Shown here piece by piece: positions 17,140 to 24,770 of a stretch of 49,267 nucleotides of DNA. The DNA lies in the NCBI GenBank assembly GCA_937901915.1, contig CALGUD010000050.1, positions 1-49,267 on the forward strand, written 5' to 3'. The position numbers were made by a program, and so were the translations under genes. The stretch is from an uncultured Flavobacteriaceae bacterium. Its GTDB lineage: Bacteria; Bacteroidota; Bacteroidia; Flavobacteriales; Flavobacteriaceae. Under the pieces are notes generated by a model that worked only from the letters and a program-made list of their open reading frames with translations, had not been told where the DNA came from and made no database searches. Every line of letters starts with the position of its first letter. The first letter of the stretch is position 1.

Positions 17140-17172
17140 AAAAGCATCGGAGCTATGACCCCCGATGCTTTT
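17140..17172 (-). terminator. Terminator of the DUF3109 gene
   Basis: AAAAGCATCGG (17140-17150) pairs with CCGATGCTTTT (17162-17172), 11 perfect pairs around an 11-nt loop. The minus-strand exit is T-rich. It lies 55 bases past the DUF3109 stop codon and upstream of the collagen-like pair. Confidence 0.8.
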
Positions 17173-17227
17173 GTATAGATTGTTGAATAATTAGGGCTAC
17201 AACCCTAAAATATTATGTTTAGTAAAT

Positions 17228-17809
17228 TTATTTCCTGCCTTTCTTCTTTATCAATTTTTCTGCTACTTCTTCCAGTTCATTATACCAATCTTCTCCAAAC
17301 TTTCTGATAAGGGCCTGTTTTACAAATTTATAAACAGGCACCTGCAGTTCTTTTCCTAATGAACAGGCATCATTACATATATGCCATTGGTGATAATTTA
17401 CAGCCGTAAACTCTGAATATTGTTTTATACGAACGGGATATAAATGACACGATAGAGGCTTTTTCCATTTAACCTCGCCTTGATTATAAGCTTCTTCAAT
17501 ACCACATAAAGCGGTACCTTTATTAAAAATAACATATGCACACTCGCTGTTATTTACCAAGGGTGTTTCCCATTCCCCATCCCATCCTTTCACGTATGTT
17601 CCCTGCTCTTCAATAGCTTTAATCCCTTCTTTTCTCAAAAAAGGCTTTACTTTAGGGTAGATTTCATCCAGGATTTTAATTTCATCTTCGTCAAGTGGGG
17701 CACCTGCTTCGCCATCTACGCAACAAGCTCCTTTACAAGCTGAAAGATTACATACAAAATCGTTCTCTAAAATCTCTTCTGAAACTATGGATTTACCTAA
17801 CTGGAACAT
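17228..17809 (-). CDS. DUF3109 family cysteine-rich protein
   Basis: About 193 residues. The N-terminal CNLSACKGACC cluster plus later single cysteines (ECAY, LCGIE, SCHLYP, ICNDAC) suggest bound metal, probably zinc or an iron-sulfur cluster, as in the related YkgJ-type CxxCxxxCC proteins. Function of the family is not established. The start is set at 17809 (MFQLGKSIVSEEILE), the usual N-terminus; an ATG at 17851 would add 14 unconserved residues. A -7 box (TATCTTTG, 17835-17828 minus) lies 19 bases before this start and inside the longer version, which supports the shorter start. Confidence 0.85.
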   Translation of the reverse strand: MFQLGKSIVSEEILENDFVCNLSACKGACCVDGEAGAPLDEDEIKILDEIYPKVKPFLRKEGIKAIEEQGTYVKGWDGEWETPLVNNSECAYVIFNKGTALCGIEEAYNQGEVKWKKPLSCHLYPVRIKQYSEFTAVNYHQWHICNDACSLGKELQVPVYKFVKQALIRKFGEDWYNELEEVAEKLIKKKGRK

Positions 17810-17827
17810 GTTTAATAGATGTTTGTG

Positions 17828-17858
17828 CAAAGATACTTCTTTGAACAACAAATACTAA
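17828..17858 (-). promoter_or_regulatory. Promoter of the DUF3109 gene
   Basis: Minus strand shows TATCTTTG (17835-17828), a full TAnnTTTG match, and TTAG (17858-17855), one base off TTTG, at the right 19-bp spacing. The leader would be about 12 bases. Confidence 0.5.
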
Positions 17859-17919
17859 AGTTAGGTAGGATAGAAATTTAATAATTTGGATTATGAATTA
17901 AAAAATGAAATTATAAGTA

Positions 17920-17949
17920 TTTACAATCCACTATAAATCATTAATTTTG
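17920..17949 (+). promoter_or_regulatory. Promoter of the marC operon
   Basis: TAATTTTG (17942-17949) is a full -7 match. TTTA (17920-17923), one base off TTTG, lies 18 bp upstream. Transcription would begin about 15 bases before the GTG start at 17970. Confidence 0.5.
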
Positions 17950-17969
17950 CGCACTTTAAACCTTTACAA

Positions 17970-18542
17970 GTGAATTTTAATTTTAAAGAAATAGCTACCA
18001 CAGGAATGGTGCTGTTTGCAGTTATAGATATACTGGGAAGCATTCCAATTATTATTGACCTCAGGAACAAAGTGGGGCATATTCAATCTGAAAAAGCTTC
18101 AATAGTTGCAGGTGTATTAATGATTGCTTTTTTATTTGTAGGTGAAGAGATTTTAAAACTCATCGGGATTGATGTAAACTCATTTGCTGTTGCGGGCTCT
18201 TTGGTTATTTTTTTTCTGGCTTTGGAAATGATATTAGGCGTTACCTTTTTTAAAGGCGATGCTCCCGAAACAGCGTCTATTGTTCCTATAGCTTTTCCTT
18301 TAATTGCCGGTGCAGGCACAATGACCTCATTGTTGTCATTACGTGCTGAATATCATGTAGAAAATATTATTGCAGCCATACTGATTAATATTGTTTTTGT
18401 TTATCTTGTATTAAAATCTTCTACTAGGATTGCCAGAGTACTGGGAAATTCGGGTTTAGCCGTTATTCGTAAAGTTTTTGGTGTAATTTTGCTTGCTATC
18501 GCTGTAAAACTATTTGCCAGCAATGTAACCGGTTTAATTTAA
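17970..18542 (+). CDS. MarC family membrane protein
   Basis: A 190-residue inner-membrane protein with about six hydrophobic segments. The start MNFNFKEIATTGMVLFAVIDILGSIPI and the internal LVIFFLALEMILGVTFF are typical of the MarC/UPF0056 family. The family was once linked to multiple antibiotic resistance, but that link was not upheld and its transport role is unclear. The start codon is GTG; no ATG fits the conserved N-terminus. It begins a three-gene run with a small membrane protein and an FAD-binding protein, spaced by six bases and by an 8-base overlap. Confidence 0.88.
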   Translation: MNFNFKEIATTGMVLFAVIDILGSIPIIIDLRNKVGHIQSEKASIVAGVLMIAFLFVGEEILKLIGIDVNSFAVAGSLVIFFLALEMILGVTFFKGDAPETASIVPIAFPLIAGAGTMTSLLSLRAEYHVENIIAAILINIVFVYLVLKSSTRIARVLGNSGLAVIRKVFGVILLAIAVKLFASNVTGLI

Positions 18543-18548
18543 AAAAAA

Positions 18549-18758
18549 ATGAAAATTGTTTCTATTATTCTTATACTATTTGCAGTTGTGGTCATTATCT
18601 ACAATTTCACTCTGCTTGATTTTTCAAACCCGCTTGAAGGTGACAGTATGGTAGCAATTATTGGTATGCTAGCTGCTTTATGTGCCATTACCCTGGTGAT
18701 AGTGTTACTACTTTCCAGAAAAGTACAACAACAAATAAAGGATAAAACCAATGTTTGA
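18549..18758 (+). CDS. Small two-helix membrane protein, unknown
   Basis: 69 residues with hydrophobic segments at about 4-22 and 36-57 and a short basic tail. No family recognised. It starts six bases after marC and its end overlaps the next gene by eight bases, so translation of the two is probably coupled. The location suggests a shared transcript with marC and the FAD-binding protein, but nothing in the sequence gives a specific role. Confidence 0.7.
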   Translation: MKIVSIILILFAVVVIIYNFTLLDFSNPLEGDSMVAIIGMLAALCAITLVIVLLLSRKVQQQIKDKTNV

Positions 18759-19356
18759 TGCATTAATTATTGGTGGTGGCCCGGCAGGAATACAATGTGG
18801 TTTAATTTTAGGTTCCGCACATCTCCGGGAATATGTAAAAGACAAGAAAGTGGGAATAATAATGCATCAAAAAACTTCCGACTTACAGTCTGCTTTGTTA
18901 AATAATGTTTTAGGTTTATCACCCGGGACAAGTGGTGCCGAAATTCTGGATAGCGCTAAAAATCATCTTGCAAGGTTATATCCCCACGTTATTCAAATTG
19001 AAAATGAAAAAGTGTTTTCTGTCTCCGGTAGTGTTGGGAACTTCAATATCAAAACAAATAAAAATGAATATAGGGCAAAGTTGATTGTGATAGCATTAGG
19101 TTACAGTAAGTTTTTCTCAATTGATGGTCTCAATGAATTTGTTGAACCACATCCTAAAACCCTCCGTGATAAAGAACGTATTTGGTTAAAAAATACAGAT
19201 CATTTGGTTAAGCCTGGAATATATGTAGCAGGTACTTTGGCAGGGTGGCGAAGTCAATTTACCATAGCTGCCGGAAGTGGCGCACAAGTTGGCACGGATA
19301 TATTAACTTTATGGAATAACGGAAAACATACTAAAGTACACGATAAACTTACGTGA
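18751..19356 (+). CDS. Minimal NAD(P)/FAD-dependent oxidoreductase
   Basis: 201 residues. An N-terminal Rossmann motif (IIGGGPAGIQCG, residues 6-17) binds the ADP part of FAD. A second FAD-binding motif (PGIYVAGTLAGW, about 155-166) lies near the C-terminus, as in thioredoxin reductase-like proteins. Two things are missing compared with thioredoxin reductase (about 310 residues): the inserted NADPH domain and the CxxC redox pair. It may be an FAD-binding protein that needs a partner for reduction, or a flavobacterial family with its own chemistry. It overlaps the preceding small gene by eight bases. Confidence 0.75.
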   Translation: MFDALIIGGGPAGIQCGLILGSAHLREYVKDKKVGIIMHQKTSDLQSALLNNVLGLSPGTSGAEILDSAKNHLARLYPHVIQIENEKVFSVSGSVGNFNIKTNKNEYRAKLIVIALGYSKFFSIDGLNEFVEPHPKTLRDKERIWLKNTDHLVKPGIYVAGTLAGWRSQFTIAAGSGAQVGTDILTLWNNGKHTKVHDKLT

Positions 19357-19364
19357 TTGGACTA

Positions 19365-20975
19365 CTATATGGAATCTTCTTCAGAAGGAACATCTCCATT
19401 TAGCTCCAAAACTTTATCAATCATTTCATTACCGGTATTCATAATCTGTTCGTATACATTTTGGTTATATAATTGCCTACCTATTGTGGCTTTCATGTAT
19501 TTTTTTATCCTGTCTCTATAATACGGATAATCTAAAATATACCTTCCCTTTTGAGCAAATCTTACATATTTGTCAAACAATTCCTCACTTACTTCAAACT
19601 CTTCAATAAATTGTTTCCTGGAGAATTGGGAGTAATAATCCCGCTGTGTATCGAGATGTTCAAATATAAAAAAGTTGAGAAATCCCGACTTAAGCATATG
19701 ATTTAAGGATTCTTCATCAAAACTAGGTTTAAAGGGCACATAAACATCCGGTATAATGCCACCGCCGCCGTACACAATTTTACCTTTTGGGGTTTTAAAT
19801 ATTAAAGAATCTGCTACTTTAATGTTTTCGACAGACTCCATTTCCCCGCTCTCATATCGTGCATAAAACTCATCATAATAATCTTGCGTTCCTTTTTTAT
19901 AAGGCCGTTGTATAGACCTTCCTGTGGGGGTATAATATCTTGAAACTGTTAATCTGACTGAAGACCCATCACCAAGGGTCATTTCTCTTTGTACCAGTCC
20001 TTTGCCAAACGATCTTCTGCCCACTATAGTTCCTTTATCATTATCCTGTAATGCCCCTGCTACAATTTCGCTGGCAGAAGCAGATATTTCATTAATTAAA
20101 ACAAATACTTCACCATTTTCAAACACACCATCGGGGGAGGCAAATTCCTCATGTACAGATCCGGATTTATTTTTTGTGAATAAAATTAATTTGCCTTCTT
20201 CTAAAAATTCATCGGCTACTTTTTCTGCCACGCTTACATATCCTCCTGGGTTATTACGAAGGTCCAGAACAAGTTCTTTCATTCCGGTTCCCTGAAGCTT
20301 TTTTATTGCAACTAAAAATTCTTCATGTGTGGTTTCCGCAAAACGGTTAATTTTTATATAACCCAAATGATCATTGATCATGTAATATGCATCAATACTT
20401 TTATTGGGGACATTGGCCCTTTTTACTGCTATATCCAAAATTCCCATGGGATCATTTTTTCTGTATACCTGTAACTTCACAACAGACTCTACCGGCCCTC
20501 TTAACCTGTTATTAATATCTGCCTCTTTGAGGTTTTTTCCATGAAGAATCTCACCGTCTACTGAAAGAATCCGGTCTCCAGATTTTACACCTGCATTTTT
20601 ACCAGGCGCACCATCTATTACATTTACAACACTTACAGTGTCCCGATACATGAAAAAATTTACTCCAATATTTACATTGTCCCCTTTCATGTTTTCTGCT
20701 ATTCTTTCGGTTTCGCTTTTAGAGAGGTAAACTGAATGCGGATCGAGGTTCTGGAGAATATTATTTACTGCAACATCAACTATACTGTCTGTGTTTACAT
20801 AATCTACGTATTCATAATCAATATAATCAATGAGTCGATTTAATTTCACTTTTTTAGTGTTTGCCGAGAACAAGTCACCACTAGAGTGGTTAAAACCTAA
20901 TTTTCCGCCAATAAAAATCCCGGCGGCTAATGCTCCTGCAAACAGTAATGGAAGAAAATATTTTATATTTTTCAA
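19365..20975 (-). CDS. Carboxyl-terminal processing protease, S41 family
   Basis: 536 residues. An N-terminal hydrophobic anchor (about 8-24) sends it to the periplasm. Residues about 80-175 hold a PDZ domain, and about 190-360 the S41 core with NNPGGYVSVAE, the serine region EISASASEIVAG (about 296-307) and GRRSFGKGLVQ with the catalytic lysine. CtpA/Prc proteases trim or degrade periplasmic proteins from the C-terminus, here perhaps including cell-wall enzymes. It is convergent with the FAD gene, eight bases apart, and sits three bases downstream of the dCMP deaminase gene, so these two form an operon. Confidence 0.93.
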   Translation of the reverse strand: MKNIKYFLPLLFAGALAAGIFIGGKLGFNHSSGDLFSANTKKVKLNRLIDYIDYEYVDYVNTDSIVDVAVNNILQNLDPHSVYLSKSETERIAENMKGDNVNIGVNFFMYRDTVSVVNVIDGAPGKNAGVKSGDRILSVDGEILHGKNLKEADINNRLRGPVESVVKLQVYRKNDPMGILDIAVKRANVPNKSIDAYYMINDHLGYIKINRFAETTHEEFLVAIKKLQGTGMKELVLDLRNNPGGYVSVAEKVADEFLEEGKLILFTKNKSGSVHEEFASPDGVFENGEVFVLINEISASASEIVAGALQDNDKGTIVGRRSFGKGLVQREMTLGDGSSVRLTVSRYYTPTGRSIQRPYKKGTQDYYDEFYARYESGEMESVENIKVADSLIFKTPKGKIVYGGGGIIPDVYVPFKPSFDEESLNHMLKSGFLNFFIFEHLDTQRDYYSQFSRKQFIEEFEVSEELFDKYVRFAQKGRYILDYPYYRDRIKKYMKATIGRQLYNQNVYEQIMNTGNEMIDKVLELNGDVPSEEDSI

Positions 20976-20978
20976 AAT

Positions 20979-21413
20979 TTAATCATTTTCAAGATTTGGT
21001 ATGTGTCTTAGTTCAACCCCTGCCCTTTCAAGGAATTTTAATCCCGAATCATCTTTATAGCCTTTTTGATAAACCACTGTGACTATTCCTGCCTGGTGTA
21101 TGAGTTTACTGCACTCCCTGCAAGGTGATAACGTAATATACAAAGTTGCTCCTTTGCATGATTGTGTTGATGATGCAACTTTTAATATTGCATTTGCTTC
21201 TGCATGAAGCACATACCACTTTGTATATCCTTCTTCATCTTCACAAATATTCTCAAACCCGGTTGGTGTACCATTGTACCCGTCAGAAATAATCATTCTG
21301 TCTTTAACTATAATAGCTCCAACCTGTTTTCTTTTACAATATGACAGCTTTCCCCACTCCTGGGCCATTCTTAAATAAGCCTTGTCATATTTATCCTGTT
21401 TTTTTTTCGACAT
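20979..21413 (-). CDS. dCMP deaminase family protein
   Basis: 144 residues of the zinc deaminase fold. HAEANAILK gives the zinc histidine and catalytic glutamate; PCRECSKLI gives the two zinc cysteines. The N-terminal KRKQVGAIIVKDRMIISDGYNGTPTGFEN is characteristic of deoxycytidylate deaminase/ComEB. It would turn dCMP into dUMP for thymidylate synthesis, in line with dut elsewhere in the window. The protease gene starts three bases after its stop. In the short upstream gap AACAAC (21422-21427) and GTTGTT (21432-21437) form a small inverted repeat of unknown use. Confidence 0.88.
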   Translation of the reverse strand: MSKKKQDKYDKAYLRMAQEWGKLSYCKRKQVGAIIVKDRMIISDGYNGTPTGFENICEDEEGYTKWYVLHAEANAILKVASSTQSCKGATLYITLSPCRECSKLIHQAGIVTVVYQKGYKDDSGLKFLERAGVELRHIPNLEND

Positions 21414-21493
21414 AAATTTAAAACAACAATCGTTGTTCTTTCAATATTTTAACGAATATATAAGCTTTAATGTTGAATAACAACTTTTTAGGT

Positions 21494-22078
21494 CTAGTAA
21501 GGCCATGTTCTTCCAAGCATCGGAATAACTAATCCTATCACAATGGATGATATAATGGTGATCCAATCTTTTTTATTGAACCGGAATACTGATTGTATAA
21601 CAAAGCCGACTATTAAAACTATTAAAACAATAATAATCTGTGCAATTTCTATGCCTAAAGCAAATTCCAGTAAAGGCAAAATTTTATTGTCCTTACTTGA
21701 GACTATTTGCATAAAATAATTGGAAAACCCTAACCCATGTATTAACCCAAAAAAAAGTGTCACAAAAAAGATGAGTCCATATCTTTCTTTCCTGGCCCCT
21801 TTACCTGCAACAAAAACATTAAATATTGCAGTGGTTAATATAGTTATGGGTATTAAAAATTCTACGAGCCCGGAATTAACATTTACAACACCATAAACGG
21901 ATAAGATTAGTGAAAGGGTATGCCCTATGGTAAATATGGTAACCAGCCATATTACGCGTTTCCACGCACTAAATGTATACGGTATTGTTAATACAATTAA
22001 AAAAAGTATATGGTCGTAAGCACTCAGGTCGAGTACATGTGTAAGCCCGAGTTTAAAATAAAGCCAAAACTGATCCAT
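21494..22078 (-). CDS. HupE/UreJ family membrane protein
   Basis: About 194 residues with six or seven membrane helices. AYDHILFLIVL (near residue 20), GHTLSLIL and FGLIHGLGFSNYF (about 110-125) carry the paired histidines typical of HupE/UreJ proteins, which are thought to carry nickel or cobalt. No hydrogenase or urease genes are near. The start MDQFWLYFKLGLTH at 22078 fits the family better than an ATG two codons earlier at 22084. Flavobacterial members are common and often stand alone; their metal is not established. Confidence 0.85.
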   Translation of the reverse strand: MDQFWLYFKLGLTHVLDLSAYDHILFLIVLTIPYTFSAWKRVIWLVTIFTIGHTLSLILSVYGVVNVNSGLVEFLIPITILTTAIFNVFVAGKGARKERYGLIFFVTLFFGLIHGLGFSNYFMQIVSSKDNKILPLLEFALGIEIAQIIIVLIVLIVGFVIQSVFRFNKKDWITIISSIVIGLVIPMLGRTWPY

Positions 22079-22157
22079 CAGCATTGAGATTTAGGGTTAA
22101 TCAAAAATACAATTAAATTGTGAAAATAAACAAATTTCTCAAAACGAACCCATTAGG

Positions 22158-22883
22158 CTAAAAGCCTCGTTCCTTTTGTATTTGCTCATATGCACTTTGA
22201 ACTTGTTTAAACTTTTCTTCTGCTCCTTTTTTTATGGCCTGGTCATCTGTAATTACTTTATCGGGATGATATTTTTTTACCATTCTCCTATATGCTTTTT
22301 TTATTTCCTCATTGGTAGCAGACTTATCTACTTCCAGAATTTTATAGGCTGTATCTGCTTTTTGGACAAACATGGCCTGGATACTCTCAAAATCCCGGTG
22401 TTGTACCCTAAAATATCCTGCAATTTCTCTTATTTTAGCTGCTTCACCCGGGGTAACAGCTCCATCTGCTTTGGCAATTCCAAATAGAAAATGCAGTATC
22501 TGCAAACGCATTTCATACCGGGTCCTGCCTGCTAAATACGAACTGACCAGTTGAGCTGAAACTTCTCTTTGTTTTATGACCTCATTAAAAGTCCTGAAAA
22601 TGGCATTCGCACGCTCTTTCCCGTAAGCTGACACAAAATACTGACGTACATAATCCAGTTCTGTTTGGTTTACCCTGCCATCGGCTTTAATAACTATAGA
22701 GCAAAGCGAAAGCAAATTCAATTCAAAATCTGCAGGGGAAACCTTGCGTTGTACGGAAGTACCAAAACTGGCACCACCACTTTGGTAAATACTATCTATA
22801 AAACTGCCTATTAGAAATCCCAGAAAAGCACCGGGCCATCTATACATAAAAAAGCCTAGTACGGCTAGAATCCACTTTATCAT
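22158..22883 (-). CDS. TerB-DnaJ domain co-chaperone (DjlA-like)
   Basis: 241 residues. A short hydrophobic N-terminus (about 1-28) could anchor it to the inner membrane. Residues about 50-165 are a TerB-like helical domain (IVIKADGRVNQTELDYV and IAKADGAVTPGEAAKI are its paired acidic motifs). The C-terminal 65 residues are a J domain with the HPDK signature that stimulates DnaK ATPase. The order matches E. coli DjlA. It has its own promoter: minus-strand TATCTTTG (22911-22904), a full -7 match, about 20 bases before the ATG. Confidence 0.9.
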   Translation of the reverse strand: MIKWILAVLGFFMYRWPGAFLGFLIGSFIDSIYQSGGASFGTSVQRKVSPADFELNLLSLCSIVIKADGRVNQTELDYVRQYFVSAYGKERANAIFRTFNEVIKQREVSAQLVSSYLAGRTRYEMRLQILHFLFGIAKADGAVTPGEAAKIREIAGYFRVQHRDFESIQAMFVQKADTAYKILEVDKSATNEEIKKAYRRMVKKYHPDKVITDDQAIKKGAEEKFKQVQSAYEQIQKERGF

Positions 22884-22903
22884 TAATATTTTTTCAATTT
22901 TTT

Positions 22904-22911
22904 CAAAGATA
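22904..22911 (-). promoter_or_regulatory. -7 promoter element of the TerB-DnaJ gene
   Basis: Minus strand TATCTTTG matches TAnnTTTG. TATG, one base off TTTG, lies 19 bp upstream (22934-22931). Confidence 0.5.
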
Positions 22912-23001
22912 TGACAAACTTATCTTTACCCATAAATAACGTTGATGCTTTAATAGTATTTTAATATAATTTGATTAACAAAAAACCTGAATGATTTTCA
23001 T

Positions 23002-23009
23002 TAACTTTG
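23002..23009 (+). promoter_or_regulatory. -7 promoter element of the bacilliredoxin gene
   Basis: TAACTTTG is a full -7 match. The nearest TTTG (22970-22973) is 28 bp upstream, longer than usual. The leader would be about 30 bases. Confidence 0.45.
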
Positions 23010-23047
23010 CAATATAAATATTGAATTGATTAAAAAAAGATATTATG

Positions 23048-23458
23048 ATGTATCCCGCTGAATTGGTAAAACCTATGAAAGAAGAGTTAACAAAAGTTGG
23101 CTTTGAAGAATTACAAACCCCAGAAGAGGTAGAAGCTGCTTTAGCAAAACCGGGTACTGCCCTGGTAGTCGTAAATTCAGTTTGCGGCTGTGCAGCGGCA
23201 AATGCAAGGCCCGGCGCCAGAATGAGTTTGGCAAATAGTAAAAAACCCGATAATTTATATACAGTGTTTGCAGGCTTCGATATTGATGCAACTAATAAGG
23301 CAAGGTCCTTTATGGTCCCTTTTCCTCCTTCCTCGCCAAGTATGGCTTTATTTAAAGATGGTGAATTGGTGCATATGCTGGAAAGGCATCACATTGAAGG
23401 AAGACCTGCTGAAATGATTGCAGACAACCTTGTAAGTGCTTATAACGAATATTGCTAA
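23048..23458 (+). CDS. Bacilliredoxin, BrxA/BrxB (YphP/YqiW) family
   Basis: About 136 residues. NSVCGCAAANARPGA (about 41-55) holds the CGC redox motif of this thioredoxin-fold family, whose Bacillus members remove bacillithiol from oxidised proteins. Several Bacteroidota make or use bacillithiol, so the role fits, but no bacillithiol synthesis genes are in the window. ATGATG gives two possible starts (23045 and 23048); MYPAELVKPM is the usual N-terminus. It is monocistronic, with a -7 box upstream and a strong terminator downstream. Confidence 0.9.
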   Translation: MYPAELVKPMKEELTKVGFEELQTPEEVEAALAKPGTALVVVNSVCGCAAANARPGARMSLANSKKPDNLYTVFAGFDIDATNKARSFMVPFPPSSPSMALFKDGELVHMLERHHIEGRPAEMIADNLVSAYNEYC

Positions 23459-23476
23459 GTAACATGTTTACTATTA

Positions 23477-23523
23477 AGAGCTTTGTTAAAGTTTAACGCT
23501 TTGACAAAGTTCTTTTTGTTTTA
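23477..23523 (+). terminator. Strong intrinsic terminator of the bacilliredoxin gene
   Basis: A 15-bp stem with two G-U pairs (23477-23491 with 23499-23513), a 7-nt loop and a long T tract. It starts 18 bases after the stop codon. Confidence 0.85.
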
Positions 23524-23617
23524 TATACTTTCCAATTCATATAGAAATTCCAAAACCCTAAGCTCAGAAGCACTTATTTTATAAACAAATAAACGTTTCA
23601 ACGATTAAACTTTCTAT

Positions 23618-24673
23618 TTAAACATCGTCGTAGTCGATATAAATCGTATCTGTAAGCGGATGGGATTGACAGGTTAATATAAGGCCTTCGGCAAGTTCAC
23701 TGTCGGTTAAAATCTGATTCTTTACCATTTCCACCTTTCCTTCTTTTAACCTTGCTATGCAACTGCTGCATATACCCCCCTGGCATGAGTAAGGGGCATC
23801 GAGGTTATTGGATAAAACCACATCGAGCACGATTTGTTTTTTATCCATCACAAATTCAGTCTCCTCGTCATCCAAAAACACTTTTACGGTTGCTTTTCCT
23901 TCGGCTCTACCAGAGGCAACCTCTTTAACCGGAGATGTAGAGGTGAATAACTCGTAATGAATTGTGTCCTTTTTAATCCCGGATTCCAGCAAGGTTTCAG
24001 AAACAGAATCGATCATAGCTTCGGGGCCGCAAAGATAAAATGCGTCAAATGTTATCCCTTTATGTTTGTTTTTAGTAATAAAATTAACCGTAGAACGGTC
24101 AATGCGGCCAAAAAGCGAATCTTCTTCCTGGTTCTGGCTATAAACAAGATGTACAATTAACCTGTTTTCATATTCTGTTATCAATTCAAGTATTTCATCA
24201 TAAAACATACAATCATTCACAGATTTATTTCCATAAACCAGCACAAATTGACTGTCCGGCTCTTCTTCCAGTACCGCTTTCATGATACTCATTACAGGGG
24301 TAATTCCACTCCCCGCAGCAAAAGCAGCAATATGCCTTGATTTTGAACTGTCCGGATTAAATACAAAACGGCCTTTAGGGGTATTAACTTCCAACTCATC
24401 ACCAGCTTTCAACTTTTCGTTTGCAAAAACAGAAAAAATCCCGCCTTCTACTTTTTTAACCCCAACCTTTATCTCATTGCTTTTAGGAGAACTACAAATA
24501 GAATAATCCCTTCTTAACTCTTGTCCGTTAATTTCTTTTCTTATTGTAATGTATTGTCCGGCACTAAATTGGTATTCGCTTTTTAAATTATCAGGAATTT
24601 CAAATAATATAGTAACTGCCTTGGGTGTAATTTGTTTTACTTCTTTAACTTTAAGCTTGTGAAACTGGCTCAT
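23618..24673 (-). CDS. PaaE-type ferredoxin-NAD(P)H oxidoreductase
   Basis: About 351 residues. The FAD domain carries RRDYSICSSP (RxYSxxSxP), the NAD(P) domain GSGITPVMS and CGPEAMI, and the C-terminal plant-type ferredoxin domain CQGGICSSC plus a later cysteine (TCQSH) for a 2Fe-2S cluster. This layout is that of PaaE, the reductase of phenylacetyl-CoA epoxidase, and of related phenol-hydroxylase type reductases. No other paa genes are nearby, so the partner is unknown. The start is taken at 24673 (MSQFHKLKVKEV); the open frame extends to 24760 but the extra part is unconserved in type and runs through the promoter. Confidence 0.88.
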   Translation of the reverse strand: MSQFHKLKVKEVKQITPKAVTILFEIPDNLKSEYQFSAGQYITIRKEINGQELRRDYSICSSPKSNEIKVGVKKVEGGIFSVFANEKLKAGDELEVNTPKGRFVFNPDSSKSRHIAAFAAGSGITPVMSIMKAVLEEEPDSQFVLVYGNKSVNDCMFYDEILELITEYENRLIVHLVYSQNQEEDSLFGRIDRSTVNFITKNKHKGITFDAFYLCGPEAMIDSVSETLLESGIKKDTIHYELFTSTSPVKEVASGRAEGKATVKVFLDDEETEFVMDKKQIVLDVVLSNNLDAPYSCQGGICSSCIARLKEGKVEMVKNQILTDSELAEGLILTCQSHPLTDTIYIDYDDV

Positions 24674-24690
24674 TTGAATCAAATTTTTTG

Positions 24691-24698
24691 CAAAAGTA
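24691..24698 (-). promoter_or_regulatory. -7 promoter element of the reductase gene
   Basis: Minus strand TACTTTTG is a full TAnnTTTG match, 18 bases before the chosen ATG at 24673. Its position argues against the longer reading frame being the start. Confidence 0.5.
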
Positions 24699-24770
24699 AT
24701 AAAGATGTTATTTTTAATGTAACAATATCTAGTTTTATTATACATATAATACTGAACCAATCAAACAAAA

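Noticed and set aside
24674..24760. 29-residue N-terminal extension of the PaaE-type reductase
   Set aside because: The -7 promoter box at 24691-24698 lies within it and the residues do not look like a signal or domain; the start at 24673 gives the usual N-terminus.
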